Made by a program: the position numbers and the translations under genes. This document shows, piece after piece, positions 1 to 11,500 of a stretch of 64,000 nucleotides of DNA; the first letter of the stretch is position 1, and each line of letters opens with the position of its first letter. The DNA is taken from positions 537,410 through 601,409 of the forward strand of contig JAJIRX010000859.1 of assembly GCA_023853785.1 (NCBI GenBank), written 5' to 3'. The notes under the pieces are model-generated. The model was given only the letters and a program-made list of their open reading frames with translations, was not told the origin of the DNA and made no database searches. The stretch is from Psilocybe azurescens. Its lineage: Eukaryota > Basidiomycota > Agaricomycetes > Agaricales > Agrocybaceae.

Positions 1-467
1 CTGGAGGGTGAACCTAATACAGCCGGCTGCCGAATCAAGGGGAGATTGAAATTTGAAATCAGTATCCAAATAAGCCGACAAGAGAAAAAAAATAGTTGCA
101 TACTCGTGCTTAATACGTAGAGCTAGCAACCCCTCACATAAAACATGAAAGAAGGAAATTGAACTGTAAGTGCATAGTAATAATCGTAAGAGAATTTTTG
201 AACTAAATAAAATTCTGACTGGTTTTCAGAATATTTGACTTGGATGCCATTGGCATCGGAAGCAATCAAACTACAAGCTCGTTTTAAGAGTCCAAACCTC
301 AACTACTTACAACACTGGTCCTTTCTCATCTTGCGCCCGGCCCTAGTGCGGGCTACACCTTGTGTCCTATCAATATACTTAGAATGGGCATACGATAAAA
401 GCCTTTTCTGCTGTTGTACATTTTGACACTAACACTCTCCAGTGAGTTGTGACGAGGACTGACGAGG
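1..467. other. 5' flank of the F-box gene, no gene seen
   Basis: AT-rich sequence with stops in all frames apart from short chance ORFs. It contains several A runs and no recognisable protein motif. The last part must hold the promoter and 5' leader of the F-box gene that starts at 468, but no clear TATA box stands out. Confidence 0.5.
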
Positions 468-2464
468 ATGACGATGACGATGGGAAATACGGATTCGAAC
501 AAGATTGAAGAATCTTTGATGCTTGTATATCTCCCACCCGAGATCCTGTTGATAATATTGACATTGGTGGACCCATCTGATATTTTAAGCCTTCGTCAGG
601 TGAGCAGAACACCTCAGTGACAATATACCTGACGTTTCATTCATAACTAGACATGCAGGACACTACATAAACTGACGCATGAGCGCGTCGTTTGGCTGTC
701 CAAGTTGCAGGAACAGGAAACCCATCTCCCACTCCCACCTGAAATTTTGCACAATCGCGAAGAAGACGGACATCTCTTTACATACTCTGTCGCTGCCATT
801 GAGTCTACCGTGATCAAGGTCCAACACACAGCAGAGGCTTGGACGCGTGCTCGTGTGAGAACACCCAAGAAGCTCAAAAAGGATCGGATGGCTCCACGCT
901 GATAGGTCTCAAATTGCTTCTCGATAGATGGTTGGTCGCTGTCTACTATGAAGGTGTCGTCCACATATACGATACTCAGCCTCAAGCATCTTTTACGACG
1001 GGTTCGCGTCACACCAACCCCACCAACCTGGATTCTCATGATGCGGCCGTTCTTCGAGCATCGCTTGTGCTGGAAACGAACTCTTATACGTCATTTTCGG
1101 TGGCGATTGACTCAACGGGACATCGTCTGATTCTAGCCCTTTCCCATCCGCGCCCGTACGCATTCAAGTTCTTCTCTTATGTAATCTTTATTTTAATGTT
1201 ATGCTCTAGACCTCACAAGGTTGACATTTACCAAATAGAACTTCTAGACCTTTCCGGCGAAACACCTGCCTTGAATAAAGTGTTTTATCTGATACGGAGC
1301 ATCCCGTTGCCGCACTACAAAGTCATCCAAGCCCTGGACGTTGCAAACAGAGTCATTATAGTTTCGACACCAGGAATCGTAGATGTTCTGAAGTGGGATG
1401 AAGATTATAATACTGAAGTACTTGGTCGTCGAGGAGCGATATTCCGTGTCAATATCGAAGATATCGAGGGTTTGGTTCGTAAATATCATCTTTGGTGTAC
1501 TCCATCTAATATTTGTGTAGTGGAATGGCGTTGTAGCAGTCAGACTATTCGGTTCATATATCCTTGTCCACAAAACCCGCTCTATCGAGATCCACCGTTA
1601 CAAGAACCACAAACCGAACGAACCTTCCGGACATGTACTGAAGCACGTGTTCTCCCTAACATTTCGCGAAGTATCGTTATCCGAGTGCTCAAAATCAACA
1701 AACAAAATCTCTGAAACAACTACATACGAAATCTCCACTTTCGCATACGATGTCATCCAAGGTCTTTTCCAATACACGATCCGCCTCACAATCCCACAAC
1801 CCCCAACGTCTGAACTGCTACCATCTTTCGACGTTCAGCTGGCAGGTGTATACCCACTAGCTTTAGGTGTCGTTCAACCCATCGCCTCGTCAAGATCCGC
1901 ACCCCAGAATCAAAGTCCCCCACTCCGATGACATACTCGCCAAACTTCAGTCCATCTCCCTCGTTCTCACACACACACGCGACGAGGAATTTCGACGCGT
2001 CCTCGTTCGCCGGCTCCCGTCGCGATCTCGATCACAGCAGCGCTACGACAACGGACTACAGCTCGCGCGGGTTTCTGAGCACACACTGCATTGGCCCACA
2101 GGGCAAGCGTGGGATATGGGTCGAGAGGAAACGCACGAGCACCGTGCGCGATCTCCAGATCTGGAGCCGCGAGTCGCCGTTTTCGACGTCTGTGGCGGAT
2201 TCGAGCTCGGGTTGCATGCTGTCAGGGCCAGGCGATGGAGGCTTTCCTTTACAAGTGGTAGAGATGGAGCGTAGAGTCGTGTATACGTTGCATTCGTATG
2301 ATCTCAGGGGTACGTCGTTGATTTCATTCAGCGAAATGGTCACAATCTTACGACATGGTCATCGTGTAGATGACATCATATGTTCTACCTTTGGCGAGTT
2401 GAGTGGCACCATTGTGCTAGGGCACAGGTCTGGCGATATCTCAATCATCAAACTGGAACATTAA
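468..2464 (+). CDS. F-box protein with C-terminal propeller-like region
   Basis: Predicted substrate adaptor of an SCF-type ubiquitin ligase. The first exon (468-600, from a run of near ATGs; the first is chosen) encodes the F-box core LPPEILLIILTLVDPSDIL. A GTGAGC...CAG intron of about 56 bp follows, then the usual continuation LHKLTHERVVWLSKL. A second intron (donor GTGTGA near 852, acceptor TAG near 904) joins to LKLLLDRWLVAVYYEGVVHI. The third (GTACGC near 1157 to CTCTAG near 1210, 54 bp) is in frame. The C-terminal part carries the family signature CIGPQGKRGIWVERKR and ends with FGELSGTIVLGHRSGDISII. Reading-frame changes near 1700 and 1870-1930 are not resolved: they may be introns or indels. 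Total length is near 520 residues, usual for this agaricomycete F-box family. Substrate unknown. Confidence 0.8.
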
Positions 2465-2470
2465 CCAGCC

Positions 2471-2476
2471 AATAAA
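2471..2476 (+). terminator. AATAAA polyadenylation-like signal
   Basis: AATAAA lies about 7 bases after the stop codon of the F-box gene, in the short gap to the convergent O-fucosyltransferase-like gene. Placement fits a 3'-end signal, but the hexamer alone is weak evidence. Confidence 0.35.
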
Positions 2477-2720
2477 TGCCGAAGAAAGATTTAGTATATT
2501 CAGTATGTAAAGAATTCGAATTCTGCCAAATAAATTAACCAAATATTGATGCGAATACTTGCAACAGATCTGTAGTCGACTACATCACAACTCTACCAAA
2601 GTTTTCTGTTACATCTTCAAAGCCTTTAAGAGGACTTCGGACGTTCTTTAAAATAACCTTCCAAGTTGCTGATAATTTCATGCTTCCATTGCCATTTGTC
2701 GGCCAATCAAATTTGCCAAA

Positions 2721-4912
2721 CTACCAGAACCGCGTTTGGACAGGGTCGAAGCCTGTCATCATGCGCAGCATAGCAATGTGGGACGTCAAGCTAGAAAACT
2801 ATAAAACGAGTCAAAAGAGCGCATACATCCAACTCAGAAGACTGTCGCAGCAAGAAAGAGAGATCAAAGGGAATAGACCGACTCACTCCGTTACCGATAA
2901 ACACCTCTGCCCTCTGTGCGATGTACATGTCCTGCGCTTGCGAAGTGGGCTTCTCCCAGCCCAGATGGAGGTCGCGGCTTGTCGCGATGCCTTCCCATTC
3001 CCATTCCAGATCACCCCATCCTTTCACCACGTCCTGGAGCAAAGCATGTTTCATCTCATCCAACCACACTGGCTCTCCATTTGTCAATATATATATCTTC
3101 CTCAGATACTTATTCGCAACAGCTACATCTTGTGCTCGACTATTTTCTCCGATGTCTCTTCGACTTCCGGTCTGGAGGCCGGTGACACGGTCTCGGTCCG
3201 TATCCGTATTATTTTCAGCCTGATCTTGTTTTTGTGCGTCCTGGACAACGGCGCCTGTAACCCACCACCACCAACGCCAATTTGTCTCCAACTTAGGTTT
3301 TGATTGAACCTTCAGACTTTCTCTCATGTCCGCAAAAGCCGCGTAGTCCAGGACTTCTCGTACGCGCTTCACCACCTGTTGAACATCTGGGGAACAGTGT
3401 CGCGCATAAACTTTCTTCCTCTCATCCTTGGACGAGACCTCGCGCGGATCATCGTCACCGTATCGTTCATCTGACGAGATGGTAGGGATTTCTTCGTCGT
3501 CGTTATTGACAATGCTCGGAACATCAAACGCGTCTCGGATTCTGAATTCTGGAAACGAATTGAATCCTGTATACATCGAGTCCCTTTCAGCGAGATTCGC
3601 ACAATGCTCTTTGAAATCTCCCCTGCGGAGGTGCAACGCGAGGATGGGAAGAGGATGGGTGTCGTTAAGAAGAGACTGTTGTGCCTTCCGCTTTATCTTG
3701 ATTTCAGGGAATGGTATGGATTCATTTGAAGGCACAGGAGCAACAGTGGGAGTGGGAGCGAGGAAGTTCCAAGACCCTTTAAAATACTCTGCTAAATTGA
3801 TGTGCAGGTCTTGTTCGGCTGCAAAGAATTTGATGTGCTTGAGGAAGGAGCGCTTGATCAGGGGGGACTATGACCACTGTTTGAGCACCGGCGATGTAGA
3901 GAGGGTATCCCAGAGGGAGTGCATCCGCGACGAACCAAGAAGCCTGATTCAAGAATATCAAATTATATCCTCAGGAAATAAACACGTTGCCAATACCAGC
4001 TATCCAAGACATGATCCGGCGAAAATTTGTTCACTTCTATGCAATGGGCGTTCTTGTACTTGGGTGTGTCTAGGACTACAAGCCACGCGTCGAGGACCTT
4101 TTTCCCGTGGCTTCAGAGAGTATAATCTCGCTGTTGGTGAGCTGGAGATGGGACTCGACAGTCTCTTTGTCGATGAAAACTCGTTCGATCTGTGGACAGA
4201 GTCGCTCGAATACTCTGCTTGAGATTGAAGGCGGCAATGTGTTGACGAGATTACTTTCACTTCTTGATTCATAAATGCCGAGTATATGGCCTGGTTATGT
4301 AGTGATAAGAACAATTGGCTTCATTAAGTCGATTACTCATAACTCACCGCTGATCATCGTGGAGAGCGGTATCCGCGATGTAACGATGTGGCCATAATAT
4401 ATTCAGAATATTTGCTCCCACTTCTGTTCCATGTATAATCATCCCAAACGTATCTGCGACGTCGATATTGTAGATTTCCCAGCTCTCCCGCAACGCACAC
4501 ATATTTGGCATTGGACTTATCCTAGCTTTGCCTCTCTTGCTAACACGGCGCTGAACACCATTTTCTGAAGTATATTCCCCCATCCATATCCATGCGGGTA
4601 ATTTGCGAAGAATATGTATCGGCCGTCAGAAACGTCGCTCGACTGACTCAGCAAATTTTTCACAGAGATATTGTCTTTATACTCCCTGTATCTTTCGTAT
4701 AATGGCGGTAGATTCGAATTTAGGAGATCGGTTTCATTGAACAGTGGTGTGTCCTGGACCTCCGGGTATGGAATAGTAGACGCGTCCTTCTTTGCAACTT
4801 GAGAATTCCAGTCCGTTCGAGGAAAGAGTAATAAGACAATATCAGCCCTAAAGATCTCGACAATATGGCGTCTGTATCGCCTTGGTAGGCGAAACGATGC
4901 TGCGAGAGTCAC
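2721..4912 (-). CDS. O-fucosyltransferase-like glycosyltransferase
   Basis: Resembles the fungal GDP-fucose O-fucosyltransferase-like family, probably secretory pathway. Visible blocks in order: ANYPHGYGWGNILQKMVFSA, then YVWDDYTWNRSGSKYSE, TSRIPLSTMI, SPLIKRSFLKHIKFFAAEQD, the nucleotide-sugar-type motif LALHLRRGDFKEHC with GFNSFPEF, KIYILTNGE, and YIAQRAEVFIGNGVSRSIPF. A 43-bp intron (donor GTTGGA, acceptor CTAG near 2778) adds the true end TSHIAMLRMM...TRFW, which is diagnostic for the family, so the stop is at 2721 rather than at the unspliced 2791. Another acceptor TAG lies before SPLIKR. A one-base deletion is inferred near 4398, between YTWNRSGSKYSE and TSRIPL. A charged insert with five consecutive-type Trp residues is encoded by CCA repeats near 3270. 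The 5' end is uncertain: no clear ATG, and 4912 is a GTG. Substrate unknown. Confidence 0.7.
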
Positions 4913-5500
4913 TATTGCATTTGACGGGTATCACTGCCGCCTAAGTTCGAAGCAATAGGCAATGGAATTTGGCTTGATGTAGACGGAAGACTAATATTGC
5001 CTTCTCTAAAATAACGGAACATCGCTTAAAGCTTGAGTTAAGTACGCTGGAGAGATATTTTTATTGAGAAGGATGTGCACGGCGTAAAGCTTCGAAGGCT
5101 GTCACTGCAGCTGAAAATCAAGATTCCAAAAATAGATCGTATGGTGTTGGCAACTTTGAGTTTCAAATTTCAATTCGTGTGCATCGATATACCACCTTAG
5201 ACTTTACCAACAGAAGGTTAAGATCTTAATCGCACTCAAGGGGGTTCAAGTTCAAATATGTATTTATTATTGACAAAAAAGAAAGAAAGAAAATTCAGGC
5301 TCCAAAAGCATAAACAGTTTGTCTTTCCTGCGTCTCCTGCGTTTGTTTGTTGAGTTCCATGATTATTTTTATTCTTCATTCGTCTTTTTCGTTCGTTTAT
5401 TAGTCCTTTCATGGGTTTCGACGTTTATACTCCTCTGTCGTTTTCTCCTCGGATCTTCAGACGGACAGCACAACAGGGAGGCGTTCACAAACCTGCGTCG

Positions 5501-6276
5501 CTAGGCGAAACTGAACTGCTGCAGACAATTCAAGTAGACCGATTGCGACAACAGAGTAAGCACTAGACCTATGCCGAAACCGCCGCCAATGAGGACATCG
5601 CTCATGCAGGAACAAGGGAGGAGGCCAGGGGTGATTATCTCTGAAAGCCGCAGTGTAAGCAGGAAGTTCAACATTACCCCCAAGCAAACACCACGCCAGC
5701 ATGATGAGAGCGAGTAAGGAAAGAGGTCAACTAACTGTGAACTTTAAAGCAGACCCATGAAGATCGCGTAGCCAACCTCAGATTGAACTTCTGCGGCGGT
5801 ATGTCCCCGGCCGAGGCCTTGAGTCTTGCTAAGGGTTTTACAAAACGTCGCCCACCTCCCTTCAACTTTATTTGCCAGAGCGTCCCAACTCCACTCCAGC
5901 TCTAGAGAAAGAGTTGGTCAGTATATTGAAGTGGTAGAAGGTAAACAAAACCAGCGGCCAGATCAACCGCTGCATTGCCGGTTGTCGGCGGACATCCACG
6001 CAATGTGCTGTGCACACCATGTTAGCTAGATTGTACAATCGTGCTTAAAACCAAACAAGGATACTTACCATACATGATGAAAGTAACACGCAAGGCGTTC
6101 ACAGTCATTGCACGTTATACAATGCAGTCGACAGCTATATATGAGGGTCCATGACCTAAGAAGACGATGATGTAATGTGACCACTTACTATGCGGCAAGG
6201 TTAAGTGGAAGCGGACGCGACATTGAGGATCAGCGTCATCTTGTTTAAGATAATAGTTAAAGTCGTCGACGTGCAT
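5501..6276 (-). CDS. possible small multi-pass membrane protein
   Basis: Not recognised. On the minus strand an ATG at 6276 opens MHVDDFNYYLKQDDADPQCR followed by a GTAAGT donor. A cysteine-rich candidate exon (CITCNDCERLACYFHHVW) ends at another GTAAGT. Further on are GLGRGHTAAEVQSEVGYAIF and a hydrophobic stretch VLIGGGFGIGLVLTLLSQS before the stop at 5501. The repeated good donor sites and membrane-like stretches argue for a gene. The frame changes at a G5 run near 5688 and the lack of a family match argue against certainty. It may be a decayed gene. Confidence 0.3.
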
Positions 6277-7184
6277 CACAGCAACGTTGAGCAGTGGTGA
6301 GGTAGGATGAAGTGAGTATCAAACCTCGAGATGGTGGTGGTTGAGAAGAAAGAGAGGTCGAAAGTGCGGAATGGTTTATATACGTCCTGTGGCAAAATAT
6401 GGTCTTGTTTGTTCCATCCTAATTTGAAGTGCCACTGGACTTGTCCTATAAATCTCCGTGAACGCCTCTATTGCCAGCGTTTGTATGAATCACCCAGGGA
6501 ATCAGGAATGACTGAGAAATCATGGGACGACGTCGCTGGCTGTACGGTATTTAGATAAATCCCGTTGTTGTTATCCACTTCCAATCCAGGAATAATGAAA
6601 AATTAACGGTGGGTAAATCGGCTCTTCGTGGACAGAAATGCAGCCATCGATATGGCGAATGGGAAAACACGGCCCAGTCTCCAGTAAAAGACGCGAGATA
6701 TCATTGTGGATAGAGGCTGGATCAGCTTCGCTGAGAATTTCCATCAACTTCGAGCTCTAGAACAAAAAGGCGTGCTGATATATCCTGGGGATTGAGAATC
6801 CAAATATAGAGGCAGTTACGATCTGTGGGCGCTTGTGTGAATCCCACCTAAACTGCAACACAACAGACTTGACAGGTGAGCCCCTAGATATCGGATCCGT
6901 TGCAAATTCAAATGAGCAGAGTGTGTCATTAGATTGTTCAGAGCTTTCGCATTGATGGCCCAGAGGAAACCATCTTAGTATTACGAGGATAGTTGGGATC
7001 GAGAGTGGCACAAGAGACACAGCACGAGGCGCCGCGTGACAAGCAGGATGCTGTGCAAATATCTTTGACAGTATATGCACCTGCTTGGCAGTCTTTAATA
7101 AAATAAACAAAGTGGCTACCGGCACGTGGGACGTGCCGGTTCGTTGTTCTGTATCCTGGACAGACTTGCCCCATTGCCTTAGTA
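6277..7184. other. intergenic, no supported gene
   Basis: Upstream of the HDDC2-type gene. A 159-codon minus-strand ORF (6757-7236) overlaps the first HDDC2 exon and shows no family motif. The region should contain the HDDC2 promoter. Nothing else was recognised. Confidence 0.45.
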
Positions 7185-8379
7185 ATGTCGACGTCAATAA
7201 CACCTCCCAAGCGCGTATTTCCTCCTCTCTATACACCCACGGGAGACTCTTTGAAGGATAAGCTAGCTTTTATTCACATTCTTGAAAGACTCAAGGTGTG
7301 TTCAAACGAGACTTGAATTACCTTGACCCAATAAAATTAATACTGGCGCGTCGGAGAAAGACTCAGAAAAGAACAGGATGGATAGATAACGAGGTAGCTG
7401 TCGAAATAAATCATTACACGACAGGATATAACGCCTTGTTTTTGTAGATCCCAAGTCCAGAAAGGTACGCTTGAACTTTTGATCTCATCTCAATGATTCA
7501 AAACAACTGGCAATCTAAGTATTTCAGACCACATGTATCGCATGGCTATGCTCGCTATGCTCTCTGAAGATCCAAATCTAGACATTTCCAAGTTGGTGCA
7601 GTGATCCATTGCGGTTTAAACTCAATTAATCGATAACGGCGGTTATTTCTGCGTCTCACACCACACTCTCCTTCCTAATTCGAATTTTTGTCTACTGCTC
7701 GCCGTAGATGCGTCATGATGGCCTTGGTGCACGACCTGGCTGAAGCTCAAGGTACTTTTTCATATTAATCTTGTGGTTATAGTCACCGAAACCATTCGGC
7801 AATACTTAGTGGGAGACATCGCTCCCAGAGAGGGCATACCCAAAGCAGAGAAGCACCGGCTTGAATCCGAAGCAATGCACAACATAGTACACGACATGCT
7901 CCACAATAGCCCTGCAGCCCAGAAGATCAACTCCCTCTGGATGGTGGGTCTTCTGGCTTTATACCCCAAAGGGCGTATTTTGCATAGGTTTCTAACAATC
8001 ACTGCTTCTAGGAATACGAAGAGGGACAGTCTCCCGAAGCCAAATTCGTCAAAGGTGTGCATTTTCAGAAATACTAATGGTTCTAAATATCAGTTCTAAT
8101 CCGACCACAGATCTTGACCGCTTCGAAATGGCATCCCAAGGTAAGCTTTGCTCTCATTTTCATGGAAACTGAATCCCTTTCAGTCTCTTGTTGGAATTGC
8201 TCAATCTTTTGAATCATATTACAGCACTAGAATACGAACGAAATCACGGCGCCAGTTTACAACCCTTTTTCGACAGTAGCGTCACAAAAATTCGTCATTC
8301 ACAAGTTCAAGAATGGGGTCAAGGTTTGATGGAAGAAAGAGAACAAATGAAGAATAGGTCCATGAAACAAGACACGTAG
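7185..8379 (+). CDS. HD-domain 5'-deoxynucleotidase, HDDC2/YfbR type
   Basis: Metal-dependent phosphohydrolase expected to dephosphorylate deoxynucleoside 5'-monophosphates. Nine exons rebuild a clean 210-aa protein: 7185-7295, 7367-7393, 7448-7464, 7520-7591, 7708-7751, 7810-7943, 8012-8054, 8111-8140 and 8225-8379; the sum is 633 nt, exactly in frame. The joined protein reads FIHILERLK-KRTGWIDNE-IPSPESISDHMYRMA, then the HD motif in ALVHDLAEAQ, VGDIAPREGIPKAEKHR, EAKFVKDLDRFEMASQ and ALEYERNHG. These are the family blocks in the right order and spacing, with His of SDHMYRM and the His-Asp pair as metal ligands. Exons 2 and 3 are only 27 and 17 bases, and one donor is GTTGGT. No frameshift is needed. 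It ends tail to tail with the next gene. Confidence 0.93.
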
Positions 8380-8691
8380 ACCTAGACGTGCATTTGCAGG
8401 ATAGAGATTCGACGATCTTGCGTGGGTGACATTAATGTGCATGGGGTCCTAGTCGGTCTGCCATGTATCAGCCTTACGGTACGATGGGTGCTATGATGAT
8501 GTAACTGTGCCCCTTTCCCCTTCACTGAAGTGGGTGTTGCTATAGGAGCACCGTTACGGCCTGAGTCTCAGCACATTAGAGACCTGAAAGAGAGATGGTC
8601 CTCGGATAGCAAAAATCGTTGCTTGCAAGCGACTACATTGCCAATGGCCCTTATCATCATGTTTCCTTCATATATGATTTCTCCTTACTTA
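8380..8691. other. short gap between two convergent genes
   Basis: 3' flanks of the HDDC2-type gene (+) and of the membrane-protein gene (-). No ORF or repeat of note was seen. Confidence 0.5.
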
Positions 8692-10317
8692 TTATACATG
8701 AGGTAAGAAGGTGATCCAGTTGATATCTACGTATACATCCGGTGACATATCCCGCATTGCGATGAACACCTCTACTACAAGCACAACGCGTGCTAATATA
8801 TATAGCGGAACACATACGTAGGAGAAAAAGAAATTTAAACTGTTATATAGGTGCTGTGTGATGTTGTAACGCAGTCCATATCCAGTGTATTCCTTTGTCT
8901 TCCAGAGTGCCTCGACCGCGATATAACAGATCGGAATACCTGCAATGAGAAGTGAACAACTGCGCCAAATCCAAAGCTCTGCGGTGGAGGGAAAGTGAAA
9001 AAACCACCCGCCACAATGTATACCACCAAAAACCATAGCAATGACAGCTATAAAGAGATTGATCAACCTTTCATCCTTCATGTTCGTCATACGCGCATAG
9101 TAAGGCGGTAGTTTCATGAGCTTTGTATAATCGATGTACATAGGCCTCTCAAATTCGCCAGCCAGAGGAATGTCATCGTGAAGGTGTTCATAATATTCTT
9201 CGAATTCTTGAATTTGAGAAGCGTTCTCCTTTAGACTGTGAAGCCTGCGGGATATTACTTGTAATAATCTCCAGACCGATTGGATGGCTATATTTGTCGA
9301 AGAAGCTGATGTTGACTTTTCTGGTGATTTGAAAAGAAACGATTTCGATATTGTGTGAGATTGTCGCGTCCAAAGGTAACGTCAAGGTAGAAGAAGCTTA
9401 CCCGGCTCATAACCGATTGAATAGTAAGGCAAAAAGACGCGCTGAGGTTGGGTTTCCAGCAGCTGCACAGGAATAGGTATTCTCACATCGAATGGCTTAT
9501 CCCACCAAAAGATGTACATGAAAATATTGAGCGCTGCGAACGCCAGTGTAGCGAGCTCAAGCTCAGTAATTCCCAAACCTTGAGATTTCCGAACAATGCA
9601 TTGAAGTATAAACCACGCCGTTTGGCCTGCGGCAAGGGTCTTTCCAAGACCATCGCTTTTGCTTCGATCCAAGATCTCGTCCTCTGTGACTTCAGGGAAC
9701 GCGATGCGATTGGTTTCGAGAAGATATTTGAAGCGTGAATGGCATACGACGCCGCGAGGTTCCTTTCCATTGTAGAGCATAAAGCCACCCATCTGCAGAA
9801 AGTGCCCGTGCGTCCTTGTCCACTTGTTGTCTAAAAACACATGCAGCTACAAGGTCAGCTCGAAAGAGGTAACAGCCTGGCAGCTCTCGTGGATTGCGTA
9901 TAGCTCACCTGAACCGTAATCAGTATTTGCAATATCACGAGCACCGAACCATTGTCTAGCTGCCCAAAGAATAACCATCTCAGGCGTTAAAATTGTCCAA
10001 ACCATGTATTCCAAACGGCGTAGTGCATGGCGGCGCCAATTCTGCCCCATTGGAGGGATATCCGGATGAACCGAGACCCAAGAGCATGCGAATATCGTTG
10101 TGAGACAGCTCCAAGTAATGTTCCATATAGAGCGTAGATCTGGGGAAGTATGCGGGGTGGGTGTTACCGGAGATGCCGTGTCAGCTCGAGCGAACGTCAA
10201 ATCTACTGGTGAGGTGGCAGAAACACTAGTCGCAGAGCTTCGATACAAGAGCAAAACGAGCAAAACGAGGATGGTCATGGTGTGGAAAATAAAACGATTG
10301 TCCTTGCCTTGTCCCAT
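8692..10317 (-). CDS. uncharacterised agaricomycete polytopic membrane protein
   Basis: Three exons (9909-10317, 9402-9830, 8692-9320) join in frame to 488 aa with GT-AG introns of 78 and 81 bp. The start ATG at 10317 is followed by a hydrophobic segment ILVLLVLLLY. Family blocks I recognise from related fungi: WNITWSCLTTIFACSWVSVH, a PE-containing segment TILTPEMVILWAARQWFGAR, HGHFLQMGGFMLY, ITELELATLAFAALN followed by IFMYIFWWDKPFDV, and C-terminal segments INLFIAVIAMVFGGIHCGGW and FFFSYVCVPLYILARVVLVV. About six to eight membrane segments are likely. The family is widespread and multi-copy in mushrooms, with no function known to me. No frameshift is needed, so this copy looks intact. Confidence 0.8.
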
Positions 10318-10497
10318 CTCATATACGTATCGACTATCGACTCTTTGCTGTGCTTGACAGTTAGTACGTGATGATCATAGCCTTCAAAAATTTCTGTACT
10401 TGGTTTTGATAATCATCTTTAGGATTTGTGCTAAAATTAGAACAACAAAGCCTATAATTAGATATTCAATTAACGTATATAGCTATTTCTAAGACTA
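10318..10497. other. divergent flank up to the inverted-repeat element
   Basis: Upstream of the membrane-protein gene; it must include its promoter. No motif was recognised. Confidence 0.4.
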
Positions 10498-11125
10498 TGG
10501 AGCGCGTCACCTAGTCGCCGCTACTTTGTGACAGTGGCCAAATCGGTTGAGGTAAAAAATTGCTAACCATACTGAGGTGGGCGAGCGGGCAGGCGCAGCA
10601 GAAAAAGCTTTTTGGCAAGGATCATTCAACTCGGTACAATGTTTAGTAACAATAAATAAATAAATTTATGGTTGAGCACACCAACTAGTGTGAGTGGCGC
10701 TGTGGCAGAAAGAAGAGGCACGTTCTCGAGCGTCTTGCCCATGCCCGAGCGGCTAAACGGCACAAATCCACACCAACTTCCATTCCTAGTGTCAAAAATG
10801 AAGCAAATCATTTGATGGATCGATGCTTACCAAACCTGTTTCACAGCCAAGGCTACTCAAAAACATGTAAAGGACTGCTCGTCGATTTGATAGTTAGATA
10901 GGATTAGATATACTATTACTATATATGGCATTTTCACGTGATCTGGCCAAATTTACAATGCCAAGAAAAAAAACTGTCAGTTTTGTGAATTTTGGAAATC
11001 AGTCTGACAGCTTGGTTCCCATTGCAAATTTAAGCATTTCTGTCAGAGGGGTAAGAAAACGGGTGAGATTTTGGATACCAATTTTCGCTGCACAGAAGTA
11101 GCGGTGACTAGGGTGACGCGCTCCG
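10498..11125. mobile_element. non-autonomous TIR element (MITE-like), 628 bp
   Basis: The ends are imperfect inverted repeats of about 35 bp. The left end begins TGGAGCGCGTCACC-TAGTC and runs into CCGCTACTT. The right end, reverse-complemented, begins CGGAGCGCGTCACCCTAGTC and also runs into CCGCTACTT. Both ends abut TA (10496-10497 and 11126-11127), consistent with a TA target-site duplication. No ORF above about 60 codons lies inside, so it cannot encode a transposase. Family is uncertain: TA duplication suggests the Tc1/mariner or a PIF-like group, but the terminal bases are not the usual CAGT. Confidence 0.65.
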
Positions 11126-11345
11126 TAGAGGAAACCTGACAAAACCAAGACCGACAACATTTATGTAATATAAAGAAAGCGAGCAAAATTACATTCTATA
11201 ACACTGTTAAGGTAAAAGAGAAAAATAATATTAAGCATTAATAACACATAACGCCGAGTTATTAAAAGGAGAAATTTAAAGAAAAGAGAATTCCGGGTCT
11301 TGGGTTCAATCTATATGCATTGTTCGAGAAGGTTCCGATGATATA
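11126..11345. other. AT-rich spacer, nothing seen
   Basis: AT-rich sequence directly after the inverted-repeat element. No ORF, repeat or motif was recognised. Confidence 0.4.
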
Positions 11346-11500
11346 ATGATGAGCAGGGAGAGACAGCGAGAAGTTGTGAGATGTAAGATAGTAGAACAGG
11401 GAAGAGAGAGGGAGAGAAATGTAAAGTATGAGACAACACAACAAGAGAGAGAGACAGAAGAAGAAAAAGCGAGGAGGAAGAGCGTGGAAAGGTGTGCGAC
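11346..11500 (+). repeat. purine-rich tract
   Basis: About 150 bases are almost entirely A and G on the plus strand, with GAGA-type runs such as GAGAGAGGGAGAGA, so the minus strand is a polypyrimidine tract. The apparent Leu/Ser-rich ORFs on the minus strand are composition artefacts. It could be a degenerate microsatellite or part of a 3' UTR. Confidence 0.5.

Noticed and set aside
6757..7236. 159-codon ORF on the minus strand
   Set aside because: It overlaps the firmly supported first exon of the HDDC2-type gene and shows no family motif in either minus frame.
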